Below, piece after piece: positions 44,643 through 56,903 of a DNA stretch of 64,000 nucleotides (the first letter of the stretch is position 1; the number at the start of each line of letters is the position of its first letter). The position numbers and the translations under genes are program-made. The notes under the pieces are model-generated. The model was given only the letters and a program-made list of their open reading frames with translations, was not told the origin of the DNA and searched no databases. The stretch spans positions 184,567,170-184,631,169 of the forward strand of contig NC_068910.1 in assembly GCF_023091745.1 (NCBI RefSeq), written 5' to 3'. The stretch is from Budorcas taxicolor (lineage: Eukaryota; Chordata; Mammalia; Artiodactyla; Bovidae).

Positions 44643-45260
44643 AATCTAAGAACCTGTGATTTGAGATTCTAATAACTATTGGTCTATTAGAGACAGCCAT
44701 CTGCAGCAATATAGCAGACTAGGTCTTCCTGGCAACGGTCTGAAAAAGCATTCTAAGGATAAAAGCTTAATATTTGTGCAGACCTCAGAGGCCTAGAAAA
44801 GATGAACAAAGTACACCTTGAAGTTTCGTCTCAGTGTTGGACCTCAAAATGCATGGTGTCCATGGAATTTCACTTAAACACGAAGCAGCACTCAAACAGT
44901 TCACCATAAAGACACTACTTTGCCTGAGATTTTGACAAGACTTTGTTGAGTAAATTTTTATGTGACACCATAATTTGATGGCTGCAAGTCTTCCTTAACA
45001 GTGAAATCATGAAGAGAAAGTGGTAAACACTCTATCGAATCCATATTATAAAATATGTTTCTGAGGAAACTATTAAAAGCCTATTTTTGACCATAAATTT
45101 ATATTTGGCAAGCTAGACTTGATCTAGGCTTGACCTATCTGTGGTAATTTATCTGTTCCTCACCCTGGGAACATGACAAAGGAGAGAATAATAATGAATT
45201 TTGAAAATACCTTTACCTTCCCCAGTTTCATTAGACATAGGGCTTACTGGAATCTAAAGG

Positions 45261-45435
45261 ACTGTAAATACGGGCAGAGATTCCAAAATGTGGGTGACTC
45301 ATATATATACATATAAACAATCCTTTCAAAAGTGATATTTATTTCGGATTGTAAATATGGGCAGAGATTCCAAAATGTGGGTGACTCACATATATATATA
45401 TATAAACAGTCCTTTCAAAAGTGATATTTATTTCG
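45261..45435 (+). repeat. Tandem duplication, 86 and 89 bp
   Basis: Units 45261-45346 and 45347-45435 share ttccaaaatgtgggtgactc and tttcaaaagtgatatttatt. They differ mainly in the length of an internal AT run and a few bases. Confidence 0.92.
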
Positions 45436-46346
45436 TACAGAATAAATCTGAATCCTGGGTGAATATTTCAGGTAATAAATTTTGGAGAAAGTAATTTATT
45501 TGGATCCTACAATTCATCCCTATTATAACCCAAATTTTAAGAATATCTTATTAGTTTCAAGTGACAAAAGCTGAAATAAAATTTAAAAGTTCCAATTGGT
45601 ATAAAGAAAAGAGGTAGATGAAGTTATTGTTTGTTTTCATGATTAATAATGAGAACTGGGAATAAAACTGGATTCAGAAATTCAAAGAATGACATCAGAA
45701 GTCAGCTCCCTTCACCTCTCGGGTCTTCTTCTCTTTAGGTTGGTTCCTCCTTTAGACAGGCACCCCTCCAGCCAGATTCTGTAGAATTGCATACAACTTC
45801 ACAAATTCACGCCTATGAAAATAGTTATACCCTTCAACATTTCAAATCAAAATCCCCTCCCCAAAACTTGAGAGCCTCAATTACTTTTTGATGAACTCAC
45901 CTAGGTTTAAACGAAACAGAAGACCATACTTGTGCATTTCCTCTGATTTTGACCAAAAGAGGAACCAAGGGGGATTCTTTTAGTTTAAAAATGTCACCTG
46001 CATAATAACTGACTCAACAAATTCTGACCTGGAATATATCCAGGAATATACATGTGTGCACATGTACACAGACAGATACAATAAGACTACAATTTGGAAA
46101 ATTAAGACAGAGAAATGATGCATAGTGAGAATCTGCAAATGATTTTAAATCAGTATAAAGCTATTGAGTTCTGCAAAAACTGTAATCTTGATAACATGAA
46201 AAAAAGACAGAAGCATAGTCAATCCTCAGTAGATACTGAATAAATGAATGAGTAAAGTCATTAGACAGAATAAAAGCAAGGTGAGTGGTGTGCCACAGAA
46301 ACTGACAGAAGAAAATGCTTTAGTGAAGACAAAGAAAGAAAATCTA
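45436..46346. other. Nothing firmly recognised
   Basis: A short L2-like end may lie at 46205-46260 (gatactgaataaatgaatga). A 2-base-spaced palindrome tacatgtg/cacatgta is at 46048-46065. No gene. Confidence 0.4.
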
Positions 46347-46566
46347 GGGCTTCCTCAATGGCTCAGCAGTAAGAATCCGCCTGCAATGCAGGAGACGCAG
46401 GAGACCTGGGTTCAGTCTCTGGATCAGGAAGATGCCCTGGAGGAGGCAATGGCAACCCACTCCAGTATTCTTGCCAGTAAAATCCCATGGACAGAGGAGC
46501 CTGGTGGGCTACGGTCTATGGGGGTCACAAAGAATCAGACACAACTGAAGTGACTGAGCAACAGTC
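46347..46566 (+). mobile_element. Bov-tA SINE, sense
   Basis: gggcttcctcaatggctcag, a short duplicated gcaggagac, cctgggttcagtctctggat, and the body to gtgactgagcaac. Confidence 0.9.
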
Positions 46567-46750
46567 TCGCCATATTAAAAGTAAAAGTGAGTTCAGAAAG
46601 CTAAAAGAGCCATGATAAAAAATTAAGCTAGATATTAAAGAATATTCTGTGTTGGTTACTATTTAGTTAATGTTTGAAATTCTGGATCCATGAAATTATT
46701 CATAAATCAATGTAGCAAATAAAACAATTAGTTATTGAGTATAGAATATA

Positions 46751-46946
46751 ACTGGAGTTGGGCTTCCCTGGTGGCCCAGGTGGTAAAGAATTTGCCTGCA
46801 AAGGAGGAGATCTGGGTTTGATCCCTGGGTTGGAAAGATCCCCTGGAGGAGGGCATGGCAGCCCACTCCAGTATTCTTGCATGGAGAATCCCCGTGGCAT
46901 TCTCCCTGGGGTCACAAAAGTCAGGTACAACTGAGCAACTAAGCAC
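46751..46946 (+). mobile_element. Bov-tA SINE, sense, with internal deletion
   Basis: gggcttccctggtggcccag to gagcaactaagcac. The block between catggagaatcc and ggggtcacaaaag is shortened. atagaatata at 46741-46750 and 46947-46956 is the likely target duplication. Confidence 0.9.
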
Positions 46947-46956
46947 ATAGAATATA

Positions 46957-47339
46957 TGTTAGATACTATGATAAGCACTTGGAATATAAAATGAAATTAG
47001 GTGCTTCTTATCAGGGTATCTCTACTGAAAACAATAGGCAGGGAATATGGGAATCAGTAGAGGAGGAAAACAAAACAGATGGGTGGAATTGAGAGGTTAA
47101 GTCTAAAGCATACTGAGTGAGGGGTCAGGAGTAACTTAGGAAAAATTAACCCATTAATTCTAAGAGAGAGATGACCATGTTTCTCTCATAATAAGAAACT
47201 AATAGAGTATGTCCATACATACAGGAAGAGTAGAGTTGAGCACAGCACCTAGGAGGCAGGTGTGGACGATGAGTGCCTAGACCAAGGGAGATAGAATAGG
47301 TGCATAAGTAGGACAATGTTATGAAGATGCATCTTGCCT
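46957..47339. other. Nothing recognised
   Basis: Purine-rich unique-looking sequence without a recognisable feature. Confidence 0.35.
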
Positions 47340-47992
47340 GACGAGAAGAGCTGACTCATTGGAAAAGACCCTGATGCTGTTAAAGAATGAAGGCAAAAGA
47401 AGAAAAGGGTGGCAGAGGATGAAATGGTTAGAAAGCATCACTTCAGTTCAGTTCAGTTCAGTTCAGTCGCTCAGTCGTGTCTGACTCTTGGCAACACCAT
47501 GGACCGCAGCACGCCAGGCCTCCCTGTCCATCACCAACTACTGGAGTTTACCCAAACTCATGTCCATTGAGTCAGTGATGCCATCCAACCATCTCATCCT
47601 CTGTCGTCCCCTTCTCATCCTGCCCTCAATCTTTCCCAGCATCAGGGTCTTTTCCAATGAGTCAGCTCTTCGCATCAGGTGGCCAAAGTGTTGGAGTTTC
47701 AGCTTCAACATCAGTCCTTCCAATGAACATTCAGGACTGATCTCCTTTAGGAAGGACTGGTTGGATCTCCTTGCAGTCCAAGGGACTCTCAAGAGTCTTC
47801 TCCAACACCACAGTTCAAAAGCATCAATTCTTCGGTGCTCAGCTTTCTTTCTAGTCCAACTCTCACATCCAACACTGACTCAATGGATATGAATTTGAGC
47901 AAACTTTGGGAGATCATAGGGGGCAGAGAAGCCAGGAGTGTTTCAGTCCATGTGGTTGCAAAGAGTCAGACACAACTTAACAACTGAACACA
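47340..47992 (+). mobile_element. BovB, sense, split by antisense BovB
   Basis: Left piece 47340-47442 (agagctgactcattggaaaa to ggttagaaagcatca) and right piece 47873-47992 (tgactcaatggatatgaatt to caacttaacaactgaac) join into one BovB 3' end. The tail has decayed to aacacaac. Between them lies a younger antisense BovB. Confidence 0.85.
47443..47872 (-). mobile_element. BovB, antisense, nested in BovB
   Basis: Starts with five reversed tail units (ttcagttcagttcagttcag) and ends at ccaactctcacatcc. It is much closer to consensus than the host copy. The target duplication is short and imperfect (atcact/aacact). Confidence 0.88.
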
Positions 47993-48334
47993 ACGAAAAT
48001 CAAGAAAGAATCTCAGCATGGTGGGGCATTCTCCAGAAAAATCTTAATATTGTCCAGTAAAGCCCAAAAGTTTTTTCCAGATGTCTGGTCTAGCATGGCT
48101 ACTATTATATTTGCTCTTCAGGGATTAATGAATGATTTACTTAATAACTCTTATTAATTTTTGCAAAACTCACTAAAAAAGGAGTCATGAAGTTTGGAGA
48201 ATTGGTTTTCTAGTAACCTACGAGTTAGCCCTGTTTTTAAAAAAGAACTTTGATCTCAAAAAAGAAAAGGAGTTACATTTTGGGTAGGGGAGAAGAATGC
48301 TTTAAGTCAGCTAAATCAAGAGCTTGGAATCTAA

Positions 48335-48557
48335 GAACACTTTTTAACTTTTTATTTTATATTGGAGTATAGCCAATTAATAATGTTGTGATAATTTCAG
48401 GTGAACAGCAAAGGGACTCATTCATACATATACATGTATCCATTCTTCCCCAAACTCCCCTCCCATCCAGGCTGCCACATAACATTGAGCAGAGTTCCCT
48501 GTACTAAACAGTAGGACATTGTTGGTCACCTATTTTAAATATAGCAGTGTGTACATG
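48335..48557 (-). mobile_element. Antisense L1 tail
   Basis: ttttattttatattggagta, aatttcaggtgaacagcaaa, tccccaaactcccctcccat and agcagagttccctgtactaa are reversed L1 3' UTR. The target duplication ttggaatcyaa is at 48324-48334 and 48558-48568 with one mismatch. Confidence 0.9.
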
Positions 48558-48568
48558 TTGGAATCCAA

Positions 48569-49982
48569 CAATATTTAATTGCAGAATTCTAAATCATAGT
48601 GCAAAGCACTTTAGCCAGTGCTTCATGTGCCTCAACTGTATAATAAGGATAAGAGGCACCTCACCAGATCACTGGAAAATTAAATGAGATGCTGTATAGT
48701 AAACTGTAGTACAATGTATATCACTTCCATTAGTTAACTTAAAAAAAAATGTTTTGGCTTGATTTCCTAAGTATCCACTAAAAACATCCTGTGTTTGTAT
48801 TAGTTTCAATAATTTACATTTAAGTATCCTTGTAGTAATAGAAAATTTCTGGCAGTGAACTTCTTAAGTGGTTAAAGTCACTTGACCTTTAGCCTCTTGC
48901 TTTAAAAAAAAATCTCTCCATAGATACGTTAAATTGCCCAGAAATACATTGCTTATCATATCTTATTGCTTAATTAGTGGCCAACTAAGATGGCCTATAT
49001 TGACTGCCCTGAAGTAATTGTGAATTGATCTTCTCCTCCAGGAAAAGAATTAACTTCACAACAGAAGCAATGTCATAGAGCATTCACTGTATTTAAATAT
49101 CTATAACTCTTAGAAGAAACAAGATACAATGGCTGGTTAAGTGAGCATACTAACATCAACTGAGAGATAAAAGATGTTCTGTTGTTTACTGTGCCAGACA
49201 GGGAACTGTACATTACTGTTTTCTGAAAGCTGCTTTGAGAACCAAATAAAAAGCTACCAAGTAAGCATTTTGATTTTATCCATATTTGTAATAGAACTGA
49301 AAGTCACTGAATTCTTAATTTAAGAATTGTGGTTTGAAAAATTGTTCCATTTGAAGATAAACAGAACTCTGGACAGTGGGAAGCAAATGTAGGTATTATT
49401 GAAGTTTGCAGATACAAAATGGGTGGTAGAAAGTATATTTCAAAATAAAGGAAGGACTAGTGATATTTTAAATTCTTTCTCTTTCAAAATAGAGATTAAT
49501 ATGAACTGATAAAGAGCCTGCAAATAATTCTGGATCTTTTATAATAAATGCAAAGTATTTATGATTAAATATGAATATTGATCCTCTTGGAGACCCTTAT
49601 CTACTCATCTCTAAAGCAGTCAAATGGCTAGCATTTAGACATTCATTACAGTCTTCTTGAAATAACATTTTCAGTATGTCCATGAAACTATAAAATTTTT
49701 TTAGCTTTAAAAATCTACTTTAAACCACTTTGAGAAGGGATCCCTCCATCTGAAAGCAGCCATCCCCTCACCTGGGCTCTGGGGAAGGAAGAAAAGGAAA
49801 AAGGAGAGAGAAATAATTGGCAAGTAAGATGTGAGAAAAAAAGATCAGTGAAAGGAGAAAGGTGGAGAGAGGGCAGGGTAAGCAAGCCAGGATAATTTAG
49901 AGTTCCTCAGATACAGGAAGACTGAGTCAAAGCTGCCAGGACTTGGCAGCAGTGCCTTAGTTATATATCAAAATGTTATACT
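48569..49982. other. Nothing recognised
   Basis: AT-rich with no convincing frame or repeat. A purine-rich patch lies at 49786-49870. Confidence 0.4.
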
Positions 49983-50142
49983 TTTCCCTGTGACAACCTA
50001 GAGGGGTGGGATGGGTTGGGGGAGGGAGGCTCAAGAGGCAGGGGATATATATATATATAGACACGACTGAGTTGCATTGTACAGCAGAAACCAACACAGC
50101 ATTGTAAAGGAATTATCCTCCAATTAAAAAATAAATTACAAA
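49983..50142 (+). mobile_element. Bovine-type L1 tail
   Basis: tgacaacctagaggggtggg, gggggagggaggctcaagag, gtacagcagaaaccaacaca and gtaaaggaattatcctccaa, then an A-rich end. Confidence 0.88.
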
Positions 50143-52397
50143 AAGCTTACTGCTATACTTTAAAAATAGTGTTTATTTTTAAATTATTAAACAAATTTTT
50201 AACTTTATCTTTGCAAAACGTAACTTTCCCCATTTCTTCCTGTTGATATCCTATTGCAACAATACCAAACCTACTCCTAAGAGTAAATGGGTTACTAGAG
50301 TACCATTGTGACCTGAACTATTATAGCTGTCACAGTTACTCAGAGGCCACTGCAGAATACATTTGTTTACGACCCCACAGATTCCTAGGGTAAGTCTTTG
50401 ACAGTCTTGGCTTCTCAACGCGATCCTTGTCCAAGCACATCATCCAGTCTGTAACTTAATGTTTCATCAACAGCACCCACGTGTAGTAGACACACAGAAG
50501 ACAGAACCCGTTGAAACTAGAAGGTGGCCGGATGCACGGGGCTGACGTGAAGGCCAGCGCCGAGGGGCAAAGGACCAGTGAAAACAATCAGTGTCCTGTG
50601 TCAATTCTGTTTTTAGATATCTTTGCCTTCCTGCCTGATACATGGATTTTATATTACCCGCAAGTTGCTATAACATCGAGATGTGAAATTTGGAGGATTT
50701 GAAATAAATGGAGCTAAATGGAACTTTTGGATGAAGAATTCTCTGGCTTGTTCAGATCTGTTAAAGTAATAGGGGAAAGCACAAAAGGATCAAGGAAAGA
50801 AAGGCCCCAATCTTTGTTGGATGAGTGATAAAACAGCATTACTGGGGGAAAATTGGCCTGACCTTCACCTGTGTGACGCTTCCGCTGCCTCAGTGATTCT
50901 TCTGGCTTTGCTCTGATTAGGTAAAGATTGCCCCTTTCCCTGCAAGGAAAAGTCAAAGAACAAAAAGGGGAACAATTCTTGACTCAACTATAAAAGGTTT
51001 ATTTTTTTAATCACAGTTGGACTCATCCAAGACAGTTTCTAATCTTATTTTTTAGGCTTAAGAAAAAAAACTTGCCTTTTAAAAGAAATTCTTGGATCAT
51101 TTTCTTTACAACCTCTAGTCTAGATCTCAACTCATATTTCTTGGATGTATTTTTTTTTTAAAGAAAGAAACTCTTCCCAGTTGCAATGATAGCTTTTTCA
51201 TTTCTTTTAGGCTCTCCGCTAAGCTCTGCTGAGAAAGGACAGGCAGAGAGGAAACACAAACCCACTCAGCATCGGTTGGCAGAGACCCACCAATGTTCCA
51301 AGGCAAGCTGAAGTGGTTTCCCACCCCCACTTCTTTGTGGATGCCCGTGAAAGGCAGAGCTCCATGCAACTATAATATTAAGTTGCAGACTCTGCCTGTG
51401 CATACAGACCAGAGTTTTTCTGTGACATTACTGTCAAACAGGCCCCTGTGTGACTAATATTTTTAACAGCATGCTATTTAAAATTTGACAAGGATATAAT
51501 AATTCATTCTTCAAATAGTCAACATACTATGAGAGTAAGTCATGTCTTCAAAGTATCTTTCAAAGGGGCTATTAAAAGTAGGTTAAATTTTTTCCCCCTA
51601 CAGCATGCAATTTCATTTTGGCTCTACCACTTCAACCACATAAGATTAAATTTTGACTTGAGAGTGACCTACTGAAAATTCGATGGAAAAATAAGGGAAA
51701 AGAGTTAAATTACTGATTCAAAGGGAACTAACATGTCTGTCTGCAATTTAGCATACAGTGTGCTAAAGCCCTCTGAGAATCTTATGTTTCTGGTAGTCAG
51801 TATTTTCCTCTTAGGATTCAGATTGTGTTTATAATGGAAATGTTGTAGAACTTAATGGAATGTAATATCTTGTTGTGATATATAGATGTAAGGCAGCACA
51901 GGAAAGAATTATCCACACATATTTTCTGCCATGACCCTCATCTCCACTCCTGGCTGCCTTCTAACTTATGATCCAACCACCCAGATCAACTAGGCATTCC
52001 CCACAATATACTCTGCTCTTTTAACTCCTATAAAGTTGTTATCTGCTAAACTCCTTTGAAATTCATTTTTTTCCCAACAATCAAAGTGTATTCCAAATTA
52101 TTATTAAACGTAAAATGATTTTGACAACTGAAATTTCAGAAAGGTATAAGGTAAGAGAAATGAGTATGATTATCTGAAGAAGAGTAGAATATTAAGTGCT
52201 TAGAGAAAGAAGGCATGGAGACATGCACTGTAGAGCTATAAATAATATATTACACAGAGGCCAATGGGAATCACACAGTATTGTGTGATTTCACAAACAG
52301 ATGTTTGGTATCTTTTGAGTTGTTATAATTACTAAATTTATTTTCTGTAAAATCATGTGCATGCGTGTGTGTGTGTATGCACAAAAATATTTATATA
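50143..52397. other. 2.2-kb stretch without recognised repeats
   Basis: Includes a patch at 50505-50580 with several CpGs (gtggccggatgcacggggct) inside a 63-codon frame, and a minus-strand 80-codon frame at 51127-51369. Neither carries a known motif. A GT-rich short repeat is at 52356-52381. Confidence 0.45.
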
Positions 52398-52399
52398 TA

Positions 52400-52859
52400 C
52401 AGTTGAAACCTTGAACAATATGGAGGTTAGGGATGTAGACCCTCCACACAGTCAAAAATCCCCATAAAGTTCTACTGTGGGACCTCCATATCCATGGTTC
52501 CTCATCTAAGGATTCAGTCAACCATGAATTGTGCAGTAGTGTAGTACATAGGGCTTGCCCGGTGGCTCACTGGTAAAGAATTTGTCTGCAATGCAGGAAA
52601 CACAGGAGACTCAGGTTCCATCCCTGGGTCGGAAAGATCCCCTGGAGGAGGGCATGGCAACCCACTACAGTATTCTTGCCTGGAGAATTCTTTGGACAGA
52701 AGAGCCTGGTGGGCTATAGTCCATTGGGTCACAAAGAGTTGGACATGACACAGCATGCATGCATGCATGCACACTCGTAGTATATATAATGGAAAAAAAA
52801 AATCAAGTATAAATGGACCCACGCAGTTTAAGTGTCCCATGGTATTCAAGGGTCACCTG
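52400..52859 (+). mobile_element. Tigger/MER2-type DNA transposon
   Basis: The left end cagttgaaaccttgaacaat and the right end ttcaagggtcacctg are inverted repeats with a few changes, and TA flanks both ends (52398-52399, 52860-52861). The interior keeps ggaggttagggatgtagacc and aaatggacccacgcagttta. This is a non-autonomous pogo-type element with an internal SINE insertion. Confidence 0.88.
52551..52776 (+). mobile_element. Bov-tA SINE nested in Tigger
   Basis: gggcttgcccggtggctcac to a (GCAT)n end at 52753-52771. The target duplication gtagtayata is at 52541-52550 and 52777-52786 with one mismatch. Confidence 0.92.
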
Positions 52860-52879
52860 TATATAAAAAGTAAATAGAT

Positions 52880-53290
52880 ATCTCAGCTAGGATAAGCTAG
52901 ACTGTACTGTGGTAAAAAGCAACACTAAAAGTGCAATGGTTTAACAAAACACAAATTAAATTTTTAATCAGGCAGCCCACTGCAGCCTCCTGGGTCACTT
53001 TCTATAACACCTGTATTCCACAGGTTTACTTGGTGTTATAATGTATACTTTGATCTCATGGCAAACGTAATTTCCATGATCATCTCTGCAGAAGAGCAAG
53101 AAGAAAGTACAAGTAATCAAAGCTTTCACCTAGCCCCCGATCATATTTTATTGGCCAAATCATGTCACATGACTAAAACCCACCATCAAGGGAGAAGAGA
53201 AGTACAATTCTCCTCTGTGCCCCATAAAAAATGAAAACCAGAGATTAGTGATCAGTACTAGTGTCTACCACAAACACAGAAAAGCTCACA
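52880..53290 (-). repeat. Old mammalian repeat, family not assigned
   Basis: ttattggccaaatcatgtca, catgactaaaacccaccatc and agtactagtgtctaccacaa recall an ancient interspersed repeat seen in many mammals (an LTR is possible), but I cannot name the family with confidence. Confidence 0.4.
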
Positions 53291-53437
53291 ATCAAATGCT
53301 TTTCTTCTTTTCTCTCCAAATTACTCTCCTCTTCACTCTATGGTATATAATTATAGCTGAGAGCAAAGTATTAAAAAGCCAACTCTCCTAGTGTTTGTCC
53401 ACAGATACCATTTTATTTTACCATTATGTAAACAAAG

Positions 53438-53653
53438 GAGGGGCTTCCCTGCTGGCTCAGTGGTAAAGAATCCACCTGCCAATGCAGGAGATATGAGTTA
53501 AATTCCTGAGTCAGGAAGATCCTCTGGAGGAGGAAATGGCAACCCACTTCAATATTCTTGCCTGGAGAATCCCATGGACAGAGGAGCTGGATGGGCTACA
53601 GTCGAATGGGTAGCAAAACGACTTGGACATGACTTAGCAATTAAAAAATCACA
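53438..53653 (+). mobile_element. Bov-tA SINE, sense
   Basis: gggcttccctgctggctcag to ggacatgacttagcaatt. The target duplication aaacaaag is at 53430-53437 and 53654-53661. Confidence 0.92.
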
Positions 53654-53661
53654 AAACAAAG

Positions 53662-56600
53662 AAGAACATCATCCTTCAAGGTCTAAAATATTTGGGGCAT
53701 CTCTATACATATATATCTGCTTAACATAACTTCACAAAGCAAGAAAAGTATTAGAAAAAGTGAACCAAGTAAAAAGAATACATTACAACAATCACTCACT
53801 GTAAGAATAAGTGGAATATGAGATAAAATGCTTTAAAAACAGTTTAACATTCTTCTTTTCTATTCTTTTATTGTAGAAATGTGTAGCCTACACCTGCCAA
53901 TTTTAACTGCTTGGCAATTCTTCCAAGGATTTACTCTGGCCACGCTTGTAATGACAAATGTATGGGCATCATCTGAGATGGGAATTGAGATGCTCAAAAC
54001 TGCAGTCAGTATCTCCTATTGCTTTATACTCCATCAAAGATGATGCAAGCTGACTTCAAAGGGAGCTCAGTACTTGCATCAACTCTGCAGGGGTGTTGAG
54101 TAAAATGAGGAATGAAAAAAACAGAAACACCATTATGTTTTGAATTTCAAGTCCTAAATCATTATTTCCTAGCTGTGCACGAGGTTACGTAGACAGAAAG
54201 TAAAATGACAATTGGTCATGTCACTGGGATGATGATATAGGAGGATCGGGAAGCTTAAGAAGAGGAATTTTTTTTTAAGTCACATTAAAAAAAAAAATCT
54301 CTCTCCACTGGTGTTCAGATATTCGCAGGACATTTTTCAGTGATGGAGTGACAGTCTGGTACCCCCATCATGCCCAGGTGCCTGCTGGGGATTGACCTGT
54401 TTCAGAACTCTCTTCTAGGGAGAGATAATGTGCTACCCCTGAAGATAATTAAATGTGAGGTGACCAAATAGTCACTTACATCTGCCATTGGGCCTCCATT
54501 TCTAAACAGAGATTTGGATGGCTATTTGTCAGTAATGGAGAACTCACTCGTTATTAACATTAGAGAACTAAAAGTATGCAATTTTATTTAAAAAACATTT
54601 ATTTCATCTTTCCAATGTGTGTACAGAATATGGCTTTTCACTTAGTGCTATATACATGGTGTGGACTTAATGGCTTGAAAGAAATTCAGATGATCCATTC
54701 ATTTAAAAAAAACTTTTGAAAGTGGCTAAGTATTTAGTTACAGTCAATTTCTAAAGTAATATTCATGTTGAAATGCATGTGTATTTAGTGACAAAAGGCA
54801 AAATAATTTATAGGACTAATTCTGGGTAAACATTTAAACAAGACAGAATTCATATTTACTTGAAAAGCAAAAATGCCTCTTGATTTAGTTAAGTATCTCA
54901 GTATAGTAAGACGTGATTTATAATGTTCCTGGAAGTGTTCTTTACAGCATTACTTTTGAAAAATAAATGAGGAAATTCTCAGCTAAGGCTGTACTTAAAT
55001 TATGGTTTTTATGATATAGCATGAAGCACTTGAAAGGCACAAAAGACAAAATGAACCTGGAATTCATTGTTTTTCTCATGGTGTTGTTAGAGGAGAAACA
55101 GTCTTTATGGTAAGAAGTTGGCCACTCTTTTTGAACCAAACTTTTACATTAGGAGACTTTAAAAAATTCATTACGTAATAGCCTTTGTACATTCTACAGG
55201 TATGCAAACACACACACACAGAATAAGGTGATCATTTTGATGAGGCAGGATTACCAATATTCATAGTATTTCTTAGGCTCATATTTCATTAATTATTACA
55301 CCACTGTTAGTATCCATTATTCCAGAGCAACTCCTGCCACCATTCCACTGAAGTTATTTAGTGTTTTCTTCATTGATATTACTAAAAGTTTCCTTTTCAC
55401 CAGAGTTATTGATCTGTATCTTTTGTTCCTTGTGTACTTTTACTGTGATGAATATGACAATCTTTAGATCAGTGGTTTCCAAAAGTGTACATGTACAGAC
55501 AAGTCAACTCTTTCAGGCTAAAAATATATATAAATAGAAGTTCTATTATACTTCACCATTTTTGTTTTGTTTATACTTTATAAAGTACAGTACATATAAA
55601 AATACATGTATTTTAGTCTTTTTAAAATAGCTATGTTAAGAGTATGCACTTAAATACCTGTAATGAAAAGGATGTACAAATGAAAACATTTAGATCAGTA
55701 GTCCATACAAGCTTAATGACATATTTATTTTATACTTTAATGACCAAATACAAGATAATTTTCATATTAATATGCAATGTACAATGGAAAAATTATTGGC
55801 ATCAAATATTAATATTTTTGCCAGAAATTCAATATGACATCACCTAGAAACTATTCTAATGGACAAGACCCACACTTTTCAGATATACTTGCTTTTGTCT
55901 GATACAATATTTCATTTCCTAAAGTGCTTGGTTGATGAAATTAGAATAACATTTTGATGTGGGAAGTTGGTTTTACATATAAAGTTGTTAATTAATAATT
56001 TAAAAGTCAAATGCTTCTAAATATGACTACTAAATTTCTGATTGACTACCTCCTGCCCCTCCAGTATGTATCTACGTAAGATGGTGAGTGTAGAGCAATT
56101 GTATTAATGAAAAAGAGTTTTGTTAATTCAGAAACATGGGATTTGGTAAATACTACTTAATATTTTATCTTTGTACCTGCAGGATTTCATATAGTGTTAC
56201 TCCAGCTTGACAGTGATAGAATGCTAAGAAATATTTTTAAATTAACATGCTATCCAGCTAGGTTTATGAGTAAAAGGTTAGTTCTTTTGCACCTTCTAAG
56301 AGACTAGAAGCAATTACTGAAATGCTTTGCTGTTGTAGGAATGGCACTGTTTGTTTCTCTTTAAAAAAAAAAATCAACTACCTTAAATGAAATTCACAAG
56401 CCTCTTTATTCTAACACTTCCAGTGATAAAATTGTAAGAATTCTTATATTATCAAAGAAACCTCCTTATTCCCAGAATACCACAATAGCTTTATCCAGTG
56501 CTCTTCCTCCCGTTCCTTCTTTCTCTTTCTTCTTCCTGCTCCTCTTTCCTGCCTCTATCCCTCTTTCACTTTCTCCTTCATTTACTAGCTTTCCCATTCA

Positions 56601-56821
56601 GAACATAGGATACAGGATACAAGATAACCTTTTATCTTCCAACTATTTCTTCTTTAAGTTATAGTCTCTTTTCTCTGAGAAATTTCTTTTAAATGATAGA
56701 TATGCTGATGTTTTTTGTTTAGAGAAACAGTCTTAAATTTTTAAAAGCCCTGACATTTCCATCATTATATTAAACATATTATCCTGCCCCCAAATGAAGA
56801 AATAAATTCTTAAAATATATT
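53662..56821. other. 3.1-kb stretch without recognised repeats
   Basis: The longest interval here with no recognised transposon. It is AT-rich, with frames no longer than 67 codons and none with a known motif. A pyrimidine tract lies at 56500-56585 and a short (CA)n at 55208-55221. Confidence 0.5.
56500..56585. repeat. Pyrimidine-rich tract
   Basis: Almost only C and T over about 85 bases (ctttctctttcttcttcctg). Confidence 0.85.
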
Positions 56822-56824
56822 TTT

Positions 56825-56903
56825 GGGGAATTTCTTAATGGTCCAGTGGTTAGGATTCTGTGTTTTCACTTCTGTGTGCCCCCACTCCAAAAAAAAAAAA
56901 AAT
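56825..56903 (+). mobile_element. CHR-type SINE, short
   Basis: ggggaatttcttaatggtcc and agtggttaggattctgtgtt give the CHR head; the body after about 56870 is missing and an A run follows. Confidence 0.7.

Larger units (their letters stand above)
42768..45260. other. 2.5-kb stretch without recognised repeats
   Basis: No SINE, LINE or LTR recognised. It contains a (TATAG)n run at 43021-43039, a C-rich tract at 44331-44350, an inverted repeat at 44502-44569 and a G-rich motif at 44621-44642. No frame with a known motif. Confidence 0.5.

Noticed and set aside
50505..50702. CpG-containing 63-codon frame as a first exon
   Set aside because: The CpG patch is short, no CpG island surrounds it, and no splice-linked coding sequence follows.
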